From NCBI GenBank assembly GCA_964624555.1, contig CAZUXB010000016.1, positions 1 through 46,727 of the forward strand: a stretch of 46,727 nucleotides of DNA. The letters are read 5' to 3'. This document shows, in pieces, positions 39,228-46,727 of the stretch (position 1 is its first letter; each line of letters opens with the position of its first letter). The position numbers and the translations under genes are program-made. Below the pieces are notes generated by a model. It did no database searches and had not been told where the DNA came from. It saw nothing but the letters and a program-made list of their open reading frames with translations. The stretch is from SXRF01 sp964624555 (GTDB lineage: Bacteria > Pseudomonadota > Alphaproteobacteria > Rickettsiales > SXRF01).

Positions 39228-40822
39228 TCAATTTTTCTTCTTCCTTCTCTCCTCGCGTTCCTTTTTCCTCTGTGCTACCACCAGCTTGCGGTAGTCATCA
39301 AGGTCGCCATTGTAAGGCTTGCAGGTGCCGTCGGCAACCAGCCATAGCCTATCAACTACGGAATCGACGAGGTGCGGATCGTGGCTGACCAGAATCACCG
39401 CGCCTTTGTAATTGTTTAGTGCTTTCATCAGTGCTTCACGCGCATCCATGTCGAGGTGGTTGGTGGGTTCGTCGAGCAGCATGATGTGCGGCGCATCGAA
39501 ACTCATCTGGCAGAATAGTAANNNNNNNNNNCCGAGAGGTCGCCGGTCAGCGTATCGGCCTTGAACTTATCAAACCCGAACGTGGCGAGGTGAGCGCGGA
39601 TCTTTGCTTCGGCTACACCTTTGCGCGCCTCGCGCATAATCTCGAATGGTGTTTGCGTTACATCCAGTTCATCGGTCTGGAACTGCGCGAAATAACCAAC
39701 ACGCAGCTTGCTTGATTTATGTATCTCGCCGCTAAGTTGCGGCAAGCGGCCCGATAGTAATTTCATAAGCGTTGATTTACCATTACCATTGGCGCCGAGC
39801 AGTGCAATTCGGTCATCAGCATCGATGCGCAAATTGAGTTTTTTGAGGATTGGTTTGCCCTGTTCATAACCAGCTTCTACTTGTTCCAGAACTATCATCG
39901 GTGATTTCTGCTGGTCGGGTTCAGGGAACTCGAAACTGGTCACACGATCGGCCATCACCGCATCGACAATATCCATCTTCTGGATGGCTTTGAGGCGCGA
40001 TTGCGCTTGCTTGGCTTTGCTCGCAGAAGCACCGAATCTATCGACAAATTTCTGCATATGCGCTTTCTGCGCCATCTGCTTTTCATGCAGCGCCTGCTGG
40101 GAGAGCATGCGCTCGGCGCGTTTGCGTTCGAACTCGTCATAAGTTCCGGTATAAAGCGTGAGTTTTTTATTTTCGAGATGGGCGATATGGGTGACTGTCT
40201 TGTTCAGGATATCGCGGTCATGCGAGATGATTATCAGCGTTTCGGTAAATTTCATCAGGTAATTTTCCAGCCACACCATCGCTTCGAAATCAAGATGGTT
40301 GGTCGGCTCATCGAGCAGCAACAGGTTGGGTTGGTTGAACAAAACGGCCGCGAGTGCTACGCGCATGCGCCAGCCGCCGGAAAAATCTGATATCGGCTGG
40401 TTCTGCGCCTCTTCATCAAAACCAAGACCGGCAAGGATGGTCGCCGCACGTGACGGTGCATCATACGCGCCAATCTCTTCGAGGCGTTCGTAAATATAGC
40501 CGATACGATCAGGATCTTCGCAGGTTTCAGCTTCGGCAAAAAGCTCAGCGCGCTCCGTGTCGCTGGCCAGCAGCACATCGATGACCTTTGTATCATCTTC
40601 GGGCAGGTCCTGACGTACCATTCCGAGACTGGCGCCTTTTATCATGGTTATGTCGCCGGCATCGGCGTGATACTCACCGGAAACCAGCTTGAAAAGCGTG
40701 GATTTCCCGGTTCCATTAGGCCCGACAAGGCCAACGCGATGGCCCGCCGGGATGCTCAGGGAAACGTTATCAAGCAGTGTGCGCCCTGCTATACGGAAGG
40801 TAAGGTTTTGTATAAAAAGCAT
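39228..40822 (-). CDS. ABC-F family ATPase, interrupted by a scaffold gap
   Basis: The start is at 40822 and the end at 39228. Two ABC domains are joined by the ABC-F linker (KRAERMLSQQALHEKQMAQK region). Domain 1 has GPNGTGKST, SDFSGGWRMRVALA and LLLDEPTNHLD; domain 2 has GANGNGKST and MLLDEPTNHLD. The second signature (LSGGEKAR in the family) is lost to ten Ns at 39522-39531. Frame continuity needs a gap of 3n+2 bases and about 17 to restore that motif, so the apparent frameshift is an assembly artefact. ABC-F proteins act on the ribosomal E site in translation quality control (Uup/EttA/YheS types). The Lys/Arg-rich tail is duplicated at 38470-38532. Confidence 0.93.
39522..39531. other. 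Assembly gap (10 Ns)
   Basis: Ten undetermined bases separate two contigs. The gap falls on the second ABC signature motif of the ABC-F gene. Its size is nominal; the protein frame argues for about 17 missing bases. Confidence 0.99.
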
Positions 40823-40919
40823 TATTTATTACTGATTCCGGATGTTTTATAAACTAATTATTAACCCTTATCTACTATGATTGCTTAAAGTAAAGGATAA
40901 TTTTCAGGAGTATTTTGTC

Positions 40920-41378
40920 GTGAAACAGGTTTACACAGATTCAATTTTATTAATCGAGCGCCTGCATCGCCGCTTCCTTGACGTGGTCAAGGCCGAGCTG
41001 GACAGGCTTAAAATTGATGACGTGAACAACGTGCAGACTCTGATACTGTATAACATCAGCGGCGAACAACTGACCATAGGCGAACTTACCAACCGTGGTT
41101 ATTATCTCGGCTCCAACGTTTCCTACAACGTGAAGAAGCTGGTGGAGAATGGTTATCTGGTGCAGGAACGCGCACCGCATGACAAACGTTCCACCCGCAT
41201 CAAACTTTCCGATAAGGCTGTAGAATTGTGCAAAAAAATCGATGCCCTTTACCAGCGCAATATTGAAGTATTCTCCAAGGAATCAAATGAAGCCGAACTT
41301 TCCTCCCTGAATAAGACCCTTACCAAGCTGGAAAATTTCTGGACGCATTACATAAATAATATCCACAAAGTAAAATAG
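40920..41378 (+). CDS. MarR-type winged-helix regulator, LdtR-like
   Basis: I start at GTG 40920 because AGGAG lies ten bases upstream; an earlier TTG at 40881 has no binding site. The 152-residue product has a helical N-terminus (DSILLIERLHRRFLDVVKAELD), the winged helix with LTIGELTNRGYYLGSNVSYNVKKLVENGYL, a wing with RAPHDKRSTRIKL, and a dimerising C-terminal helix. GYYLGSNVSYN-KLVE is characteristic of the alphaproteobacterial LdtR group, which controls L,D-transpeptidase and envelope stress genes. That role is by family memory only. It diverges from the ABC-F gene and precedes the hybrid kinase by about 80 bases. Confidence 0.85.
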   Translation: MKQVYTDSILLIERLHRRFLDVVKAELDRLKIDDVNNVQTLILYNISGEQLTIGELTNRGYYLGSNVSYNVKKLVENGYLVQERAPHDKRSTRIKLSDKAVELCKKIDALYQRNIEVFSKESNEAELSSLNKTLTKLENFWTHYINNIHKVK

Positions 41379-41456
41379 GCGTTGAATAGGCTTGCCAAGC
41401 CGATTGCAAATTATTATTGTTATTTCCATTATTAATTGCAATGCGCAACCACACTG

Positions 41457-44400
41457 ATGAGCCTGTTCACCAAGATATTTTCCCGCAAGGCTTTATTTTC
41501 CAGATATGGATTTGCATCTTCCATTGGAATAATATCTCTGGTCACAGCCTCCCTCTCCGGTTTAATTTACGTAGAAACGCAAAAAGTATTTGAGCTTTCC
41601 CTGGAAAATTACAAGCGCGATGCACACCATAAAACTACTGCCGTACAGGAAAAAATTGAAAGCACCTTTGGCAGTATATACCAAAGCCTGAGAACTATAA
41701 GCCGCCTGCCCAGCGTTAAGGAGATAGACCGCCACGCTGACAATTTGAGCGATAATGGCCGGGTTGTGATACAGGAAATTTATAACAACCTAACCAACAC
41801 TGTTGCGGTTTCCGCAGTATACATAGTTCCTGTAGATTTTAATCCTAACATTGTTGATCCTCTGACCAAAAAGTTGGAAAAACCAGTAATTTCCTTCGAT
41901 GGCCTTGCTGCCAAAGCAACAGGAAACAATGATATTTCCACTACAGAAGCTGCGGAAATATACGAATACCAACTTATGCAGGAGCAGATAAGCTGGTTTA
42001 AGGAACATTATCCCACCGCAGATGAAATTTACTGGAAATATGTACCGGCAATCAGCGGGCGCGAGGTAATGACCCATGACAGCGCCCGTTATGCACCAAC
42101 AGACAAAGACAGCCCCAACCATTCCGGTGGTGTTTATTCTGTGCCGTTCTATGATAGTAACGGCCAACTTAAAGGTATTGTATCGGCGGTTATCCTTAGC
42201 GATGTATTGCGCGCTATCCTGCCCCAATCCGATTATGCGTTGATAAATTCCAATCATAAGCAGCGCATATTAGCATTTAGCCCTTCCGAGACGCTTATCG
42301 AATCTGGCAAGTGGATAGACAAAGATATGGAGAACCCAAATCTTATTTATTCGGAAACCATCCCCCTCGATATCATTGATGGTGGTGGGCGCTGGAAAAT
42401 CTGGGTTGGCCTGCCTGATAACAATTTTTATGATGATATCCGTAATACAGAGATACTGCAATTCCAGAAAATTGACTGTGCCAGCATCTTATTTTTGGGC
42501 TTGCTTACCATATTGGGCCTTATCGTTTTCCGCCGCAATAGTTTGCAAATGGCAAAGGATTTGATCCTGGCCAAGGAAAATGCCGAAGCCGAGAGTATCA
42601 AAAAATCACAATTCCTCAGTAATATAATAAACAACGCTGTGGACGGTCTTATTACTATCAATGAGATAGGAATAATACAATCGTTTAACCCGGCGGCCGA
42701 AAAGATTTTTGGTTACCCATCAAGCGAAATTATCGGACAAAATGTAAACATACTGATGCCGGAACCGGACCATAGCCAGCACGATCGTTACTTAAGCGAC
42801 TATTCCAGAACCGGAAAGGCAAAGATATTAGGTGTTGGCCGTGAAGTTAAGGGCAAACGGAAGGATGGTGAAGTGTTCCTGCTCGAACTGGCAGTAAGCT
42901 TAATTACCCTTGATGATGGCAGCCATTTATTCAGCGGGATAGTACGCGACATAACTGAGCGCAAAATGGTCGAAGATAAGCTCAAGGAAACTCAGGACCG
43001 CTTCCAGCTGGCAATTATCGGCTCAAACAACGGGATATGGGACTGGAATATACAAACCGGCGAGGCCTATTTCTCACCACAATTCAAGAAAATGCTTGGT
43101 TTTGAAGAACACGAAATCGGCAACAGTTTTTCTGAGTGGAGCAGCCGACTCCACCCCGATGAAAAAGAACAGGTGCTGGAACTATTGCAGAAACATTTGC
43201 AGGAACGCAAAGCTCCATATGACGTTGAATACCACATGCAAGTTAAATCCGGCGAATATAAATGGTTCCGCACTAAAGGCCAGGCTGTATGGGATGAACA
43301 GGGCAATCCTATGCGTATGGCCGGCAGCTTCAGCGATATCAGCAAGCGCAAGGATGTTGAACAGCAATTAAAGGACTATGCCAAAAAAATGGAAGAAGCA
43401 AACTCCCAGCTGGACCTCCTGCAAAAAGAAGCTGAAGAGATGAATATCGAGCTTATATTCGCCAATGAACAGGCGCAACTGGAAAGAATGAAGGCAGACG
43501 AAGCCACCAAGCTGAAATCCGAGTTCCTCGCCAATATGAGTCATGAAATACGCACTCCTATGAACGGTATCATCGGCATGACCAATCTGCTTCTCGAATG
43601 CGATCTTAAACCGGCTGAGAAAAATTACCTGAAAATTATAATCAATTCTGCCGAGTCCTTGCTGCAAATTATAAATGATATATTGGACTTCTCAAAAATA
43701 GAGGCAGGAAAGATCGATCTGGAAAAAATCCCGTTTGACCTGTATAGCGTATGTAGGGACGTTTGCGAAATGATGGCGGTCAAGGCCAACGAGAAAGGCA
43801 TTGAATTACTTCTGAATTACCAGCAGGGCGCACCACGCTTCTGCATTGGCGACCCTGTCCGGGTAAAGCAGATACTTTTCAATCTGGTAAACAATGCCAT
43901 TAAATTTACTAATAACGGCCATGTGCTGCTTTCCCTGCAAGCCAAAGAAGTGGATAATAAACTTAAATTCCATATTGAAGTAAAGGATACAGGGATTGGT
44001 ATTCCTGCTGACAAGATATTGCTGATATTTAATAAGTTCAGTCAGGCCGACCAGTCAACAGCACGTAAATTCGGCGGAACCGGACTGGGCCTGTCAATAT
44101 GCAAGGAACTCACCAGGATGATGGATGGCGATATTGGCGTACGCAGCATTTATGGCGTTGGCTCAACATTCTGGTTCGACATAATGCTGGAGGAAGACAA
44201 AATAGCTGCAAATGCAAAAACGGCACCGCTAGAACATTCCTTTAATGACCAGCAGCAAATCAATAGTGAAGAGCTTAAATTCAACGATGTGCAAGTTCTG
44301 CTTGCAGAAGATAATCCCATCAACCAGACAGTAGCGATTTCTATTCTGGAAAAATATGGCTGCCATGTGACTACTGCCTCACATGTTGATGAGGCGGGAC

Positions 44401-45077
44401 AAAAAATAAAGCAACGGAATTTTGACCTTGTCCTCATGGATTGCCAGATGCCGGTAATTGATGGCTATGAAGCAACTCAGATAATCAGGAAACTGGAAAC
44501 CCATAACAAATTACCCCATGTCCCGATTATTGCTTTTACAGCTAATGCGATGAAAGGAGATGACGAAAAATGCCTACAAGCCGGTATGGATGATTATATC
44601 CCCAAACCAGTGCGCAAAAGTGACCTGGAACGCATTTTAACCGAATGGCTGCCACAGGAAAAACGCATATCAAATACCACCCAGAAGATTAAAGTATTAA
44701 ATAGCGATGCAAAAATGAATAATATTACAGATATCAATATGGAAGTGTTTAATTCTTTCAAGGATCTGCTAGGCGACAAGCTGGAGGATACCCTTCTCAC
44801 GCATTTTGAGGTGGCAGAAAATTATGTGGCAGTTATCACTGATTCACTATCTTCCAAGAATTTCGCCGCGATCAAAGGTGCAGCGCACCCCCTGAAATCT
44901 TCAAGCCAGCAGATTGGGGCAATGAAAGTCGCCGCTATCGCCAAAGAAATAGAGCGTGCGGCATCTTCGGCAAAACCTGATATTAAAACACTTAAGAAAC
45001 TGGCCAAGCAGGTTCAGAAAGCGCAACAGGAAGCCGCTAATATAATTACCCTGCACCTGAAGGGTAAGGCGATTTAG
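41457..45077 (+). CDS. Hybrid sensor histidine kinase with FixL-like PAS, REC and Hpt domains
   Basis: From the ATG at 41457 the protein has 1206 residues (a TTG seven codons earlier is possible). A membrane helix at about 17-39, a large periplasmic sensor region (to about 340) and a second helix (about 341-359) are followed by PAS1 (about 385-505), PAS2 (about 508-625), a coiled coil, HisKA with His696 in MSHEIRTPMNG, HATPase (N box NNAIKF, DTGIGI, GGTGLGLS), a receiver with Asp995 and a Hpt with His1144 in AHPLKSSS. PAS1 resembles FixL: His442 in QHD and Arg462 twenty residues later match the haem-ligand His and distal Arg of FixL as I recall them. The phosphorelay is complete in one chain; no response regulator lies beside it. 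Confidence 0.93.
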   Translation: MSLFTKIFSRKALFSRYGFASSIGIISLVTASLSGLIYVETQKVFELSLENYKRDAHHKTTAVQEKIESTFGSIYQSLRTISRLPSVKEIDRHADNLSDNGRVVIQEIYNNLTNTVAVSAVYIVPVDFNPNIVDPLTKKLEKPVISFDGLAAKATGNNDISTTEAAEIYEYQLMQEQISWFKEHYPTADEIYWKYVPAISGREVMTHDSARYAPTDKDSPNHSGGVYSVPFYDSNGQLKGIVSAVILSDVLRAILPQSDYALINSNHKQRILAFSPSETLIESGKWIDKDMENPNLIYSETIPLDIIDGGGRWKIWVGLPDNNFYDDIRNTEILQFQKIDCASILFLGLLTILGLIVFRRNSLQMAKDLILAKENAEAESIKKSQFLSNIINNAVDGLITINEIGIIQSFNPAAEKIFGYPSSEIIGQNVNILMPEPDHSQHDRYLSDYSRTGKAKILGVGREVKGKRKDGEVFLLELAVSLITLDDGSHLFSGIVRDITERKMVEDKLKETQDRFQLAIIGSNNGIWDWNIQTGEAYFSPQFKKMLGFEEHEIGNSFSEWSSRLHPDEKEQVLELLQKHLQERKAPYDVEYHMQVKSGEYKWFRTKGQAVWDEQGNPMRMAGSFSDISKRKDVEQQLKDYAKKMEEANSQLDLLQKEAEEMNIELIFANEQAQLERMKADEATKLKSEFLANMSHEIRTPMNGIIGMTNLLLECDLKPAEKNYLKIIINSAESLLQIINDILDFSKIEAGKIDLEKIPFDLYSVCRDVCEMMAVKANEKGIELLLNYQQGAPRFCIGDPVRVKQILFNLVNNAIKFTNNGHVLLSLQAKEVDNKLKFHIEVKDTGIGIPADKILLIFNKFSQADQSTARKFGGTGLGLSICKELTRMMDGDIGVRSIYGVGSTFWFDIMLEEDKIAANAKTAPLEHSFNDQQQINSEELKFNDVQVLLAEDNPINQTVAISILEKYGCHVTTASHVDEAGQKIKQRNFDLVLMDCQMPVIDGYEATQIIRKLETHNKLPHVPIIAFTANAMKGDDEKCLQAGMDDYIPKPVRKSDLERILTEWLPQEKRISNTTQKIKVLNSDAKMNNITDINMEVFNSFKDLLGDKLEDTLLTHFEVAENYVAVITDSLSSKNFAAIKGAAHPLKSSSQQIGAMKVAAIAKEIERAASSAKPDIKTLKKLAKQVQKAQQEAANIITLHLKGKAI

Positions 45078-45130
45078 CAACTTTATATGAATATAAGCTT
45101 GATAGTTTATTTGTTGATTGCTAGGCTATA

Positions 45131-45949
45131 TTAATTGTTTGTTGGTATAAAATACAGTGTTTTGCAACCAACTATGTCAGAATTTATATAATTATTAGCA
45201 GTCACACAGACATTGGCTGGTGTAGCTGGGCATCCCCCGCCAGAAGTCTGAGGATAATAAGGAGGAGCATTATAAGCTAGATAATGCCCTTTGGTTGGGA
45301 AGCCATCATCAATTTTTACATCAATTTTTTGAGCATCGCTAGAAGACATTGCAGCACCATTAAAGCAGTTTCTATTGTAGGTACTGGTAGATATAGCTAA
45401 GTCTATACTGCTACTGCCACCACCGCTAGTAAAAGATGGTATTGCACCATTATAAAGCCCTGCCCAACTGTTATTATAGCCAATCATAAAAACAGGAGTC
45501 AGCGAAGATTCGTAGGGAAATACTTGCACCGATATCACGTTACTCATACTTAGCATCATGCTGGCTTGACTGAGTTCGCAGTAAGTATTAGTCCCGCTTA
45601 TAACCAATATGTCTATAACACCATTTCCATTGCCATTTCCAGTACATTGACGGCCAGCACTGTTTACTTGTTGTACTTGCACAACATAGTCACTACCCAT
45701 AAAAGTCGTGGCATCCAAACAGTCGCCTACCACGCAGTTATATTTCATTTTGAAAATGTTTACCCCAGAAGTTATACTCTCCAGATTTCTAACCTCACTT
45801 CTTATATTAGCGGAAAAAATTAAATCTTTACCCACCATTACCCCACCAACCAAAAGTCCAATAATTACAATAACAATCGCCAGTTCAATCAGGGTAAAGC
45901 CAACACTTCTATTCCTTAATTTCCTATTGACAACAAGCCACAAAACCAT
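45131..45949 (-). CDS. Prepilin-like protein (type IV pilin/pseudopilin N-terminus)
   Basis: From the ATG at 45949 the product has 272 residues. A 17-residue basic leader ends in Gly and is followed by FTLIELAIVIVIIGLLVGG, the type III signal for PilD-type peptidase with Glu at +5 of the mature protein. The mature part has a long N-terminal helix, then a Ser/Gly/Tyr-rich globular domain with eight or so cysteines, suggesting disulfides. An in-frame upstream ATG at 46018 (behind AGGGA) would extend the leader through five octamer repeats. Possible roles are minor pilin, secretion pseudopilin or DNA uptake with ComEC. No assembly genes are adjacent. Confidence 0.85.
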   Translation of the reverse strand: MVLWLVVNRKLRNRSVGFTLIELAIVIVIIGLLVGGVMVGKDLIFSANIRSEVRNLESITSGVNIFKMKYNCVVGDCLDATTFMGSDYVVQVQQVNSAGRQCTGNGNGNGVIDILVISGTNTYCELSQASMMLSMSNVISVQVFPYESSLTPVFMIGYNNSWAGLYNGAIPSFTSGGGSSSIDLAISTSTYNRNCFNGAAMSSSDAQKIDVKIDDGFPTKGHYLAYNAPPYYPQTSGGGCPATPANVCVTANNYINSDIVGCKTLYFIPTNN

Positions 45950-45957
45950 GAATTTTT

Positions 45958-45999
45958 GCTTGCCTGCTTGCCTGCTTGCCTGCTTGCCTGCTTGCCTGC
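45958..45999. repeat. Five-copy 8-bp tandem repeat at the prepilin start
   Basis: GCTTGCCT is repeated five times without error (45958-45997), followed by a partial unit. The repeat ends eight bases upstream of the likely prepilin ATG (45949) and lies downstream of a second in-frame ATG (46018). The unit is not a multiple of three, so copy-number change would alter the frame of a protein begun at 46018 or the leader spacing for one begun at 45949. Confidence 0.93.
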
Positions 46000-46082
46000 G
46001 CCACCTTATTGTCTCCATTTGCCGTTATTCCCTAACGTTGGTAAATAATCGTAACAACATCTACAAAACTAATCAACTGCAA

Positions 46083-46727
46083 CTAATTCTTACTGAATAA
46101 ACTGACCAGTTGTTCGGTCATTGTTTCACCCAGCTTATCGATCTCAGAAATAGTAATGGCACGGCTATAATAGCGGGTTACATCATGGCCAATCCCGATG
46201 GCCACCAGTTCAATTGGCATTTTATTTTCGACCTTGGCTATTACCTCGCGCAGGTGGTTGTCCAGATAATTCCCGGTGTTGGAGGAGAGAGTGCTGTCAT
46301 CGACCGGGGCACCGTCAGAAATCACCATTAAAATACGCCGCTGCTCTGGCCGCGCCAACAAGCGGTCACAGGCCCAGAGTATAGCTTCCCCATCGATATT
46401 TTCTTTAAGCAGGCCGTCTTTAAGCATCAGCCCAATATTCTTTTTCGATTTACGCCAGCTTATATCGGCTGGTTTATAAATTATATGGCGCAGGTCATTA
46501 AGGCGCCCCGGTTGTGCGGGCTTGTTATTATTCGTCCAGTCTTTGTAAGAATTGCCGCCTTTCCATTCCCTGGTGGTAAAACCAAGTATTTCTACTTTTA
46601 CCCCACACCTTTCCAGCGTCCGGCTAATTATATCCGCAGACAGAGCGGCAATTGTGATAGGGCGTCCACGCATTGAGCCGGAATTATCAATCAGCAGAGT
46701 AACTACCGTATCACGGAAGTCTGTATC
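46083..46727 (-). CDS. cobT: Cobaltochelatase CobT subunit, C-terminal VWA part (5' end outside window)
   Basis: The frame is open to the right edge, so only the last 214 residues or so are seen. The edge encodes TDFRDTVVTLLIDNSGSMRG, with the MIDAS motif DNSGS of a von Willebrand A domain. FTTREWKGG, RPEQRRILMVISDGAP and a final SLF segment match CobT, which works with CobS as the AAA+ motor of the aerobic cobaltochelatase CobNST inserting cobalt in B12 synthesis. Some alphaproteobacteria keep CobST without a full B12 pathway. If B12 is made, it would serve the split methionine synthase at 16-18 kb. Confidence 0.9.
   Translation of the reverse strand, partial: DTDFRDTVVTLLIDNSGSMRGRPITIAALSADIISRTLERCGVKVEILGFTTREWKGGNSYKDWTNNNKPAQPGRLNDLRHIIYKPADISWRKSKKNIGLMLKDGLLKENIDGEAILWACDRLLARPEQRRILMVISDGAPVDDSTLSSNTGNYLDNHLREVIAKVENKMPIELVAIGIGHDVTRYYSRAITISEIDKLGETMTEQLVSLFSKN

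Noticed and set aside
39503..39540. Apparent frameshift and truncation of the ABC-F gene into two pieces
   Set aside because: The break coincides with ten Ns. A gap of about 17 bases restores both frame and the LSGGEKAR signature, so this is an assembly artefact.
45958..45999. CRISPR-like array
   Set aside because: The unit is 8 bp with no spacers; it is a simple tandem repeat.

Overview
The window looks like a chromosomal piece of an alphaproteobacterium, probably a draft or metagenome assembly because a 10-N scaffold gap lies inside a gene at 39522-39531. The assignment rests on gene content and order: metH-mtaB-ftsY, radA-cvpA-purF followed by an SDR gene, murG-murC-murB-ddl-ftsQ-ftsA, an LdtR-like MarR regulator, a CobT-type cobaltochelatase subunit and a FixL-like PAS kinase. 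I cannot name the order or genus. No rRNA, tRNA, CRISPR array, transposase or phage structural gene was seen, and no stretch above 300 bases lacks a gene.

Layout. 1-2000: small unknown proteins, including a tandem paralogue pair whose second copy is frameshifted. 2040-8810: amino-acid permease, methyltransferase, an M48-like zincin of unknown role, cutA, murJ and a TauD-like Fe(II)/2OG oxygenase candidate. 8801-14465 (minus): the conserved radA-cvpA-purF-SDR block, interrupted twice, by a HEPN/MNT toxin-antitoxin pair and by three overlapping tiny unknown genes. 14537-16054: an RHH/YafQ toxin-antitoxin pair, a GNAT acetyltransferase and an unknown gene. 16149-20199: coupled metH (lacking its B12 and activation domains), mtaB and ftsY. 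20288-23315 (minus): an envelope-glycan set of GT2, methyltransferase and DUF2142 protein. 23400-26628: hydrolase, rpsU, hisN and an LpxR-like outer-membrane protein. 26739-33391 (minus): the murG-to-ftsA part of the division and cell-wall cluster, without ftsZ after ftsA. 33381-37841: small membrane protein, comEC, rodA and a racemase. 38034-40822: unknown gene, a HigBA-like pair and an ABC-F ATPase. 40920-46727: LdtR-like regulator, large hybrid kinase, prepilin-like protein and partial cobT.

The most striking feature is not a gene. The window carries many short palindromic elements of at least five sequence families. Several are built from degenerate 7-bp units with arms in opposite orientation, and most intergenic copies sit within a few bases of a stop codon. 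Related elements also lie in frame inside essential or housekeeping genes (mtaB, murB, ddl) and supply the murC end and murB start. This recalls Rickettsia palindromic elements and cyanobacterial heptameric repeats, but with several families active in one small region.

A second notable structure is a HigBA-like cassette flanked by two direct copies of the last 20 codons of the neighbouring ABC-F gene. The copies differ mostly at synonymous positions, as if the cassette arrived together with a foreign gene end.
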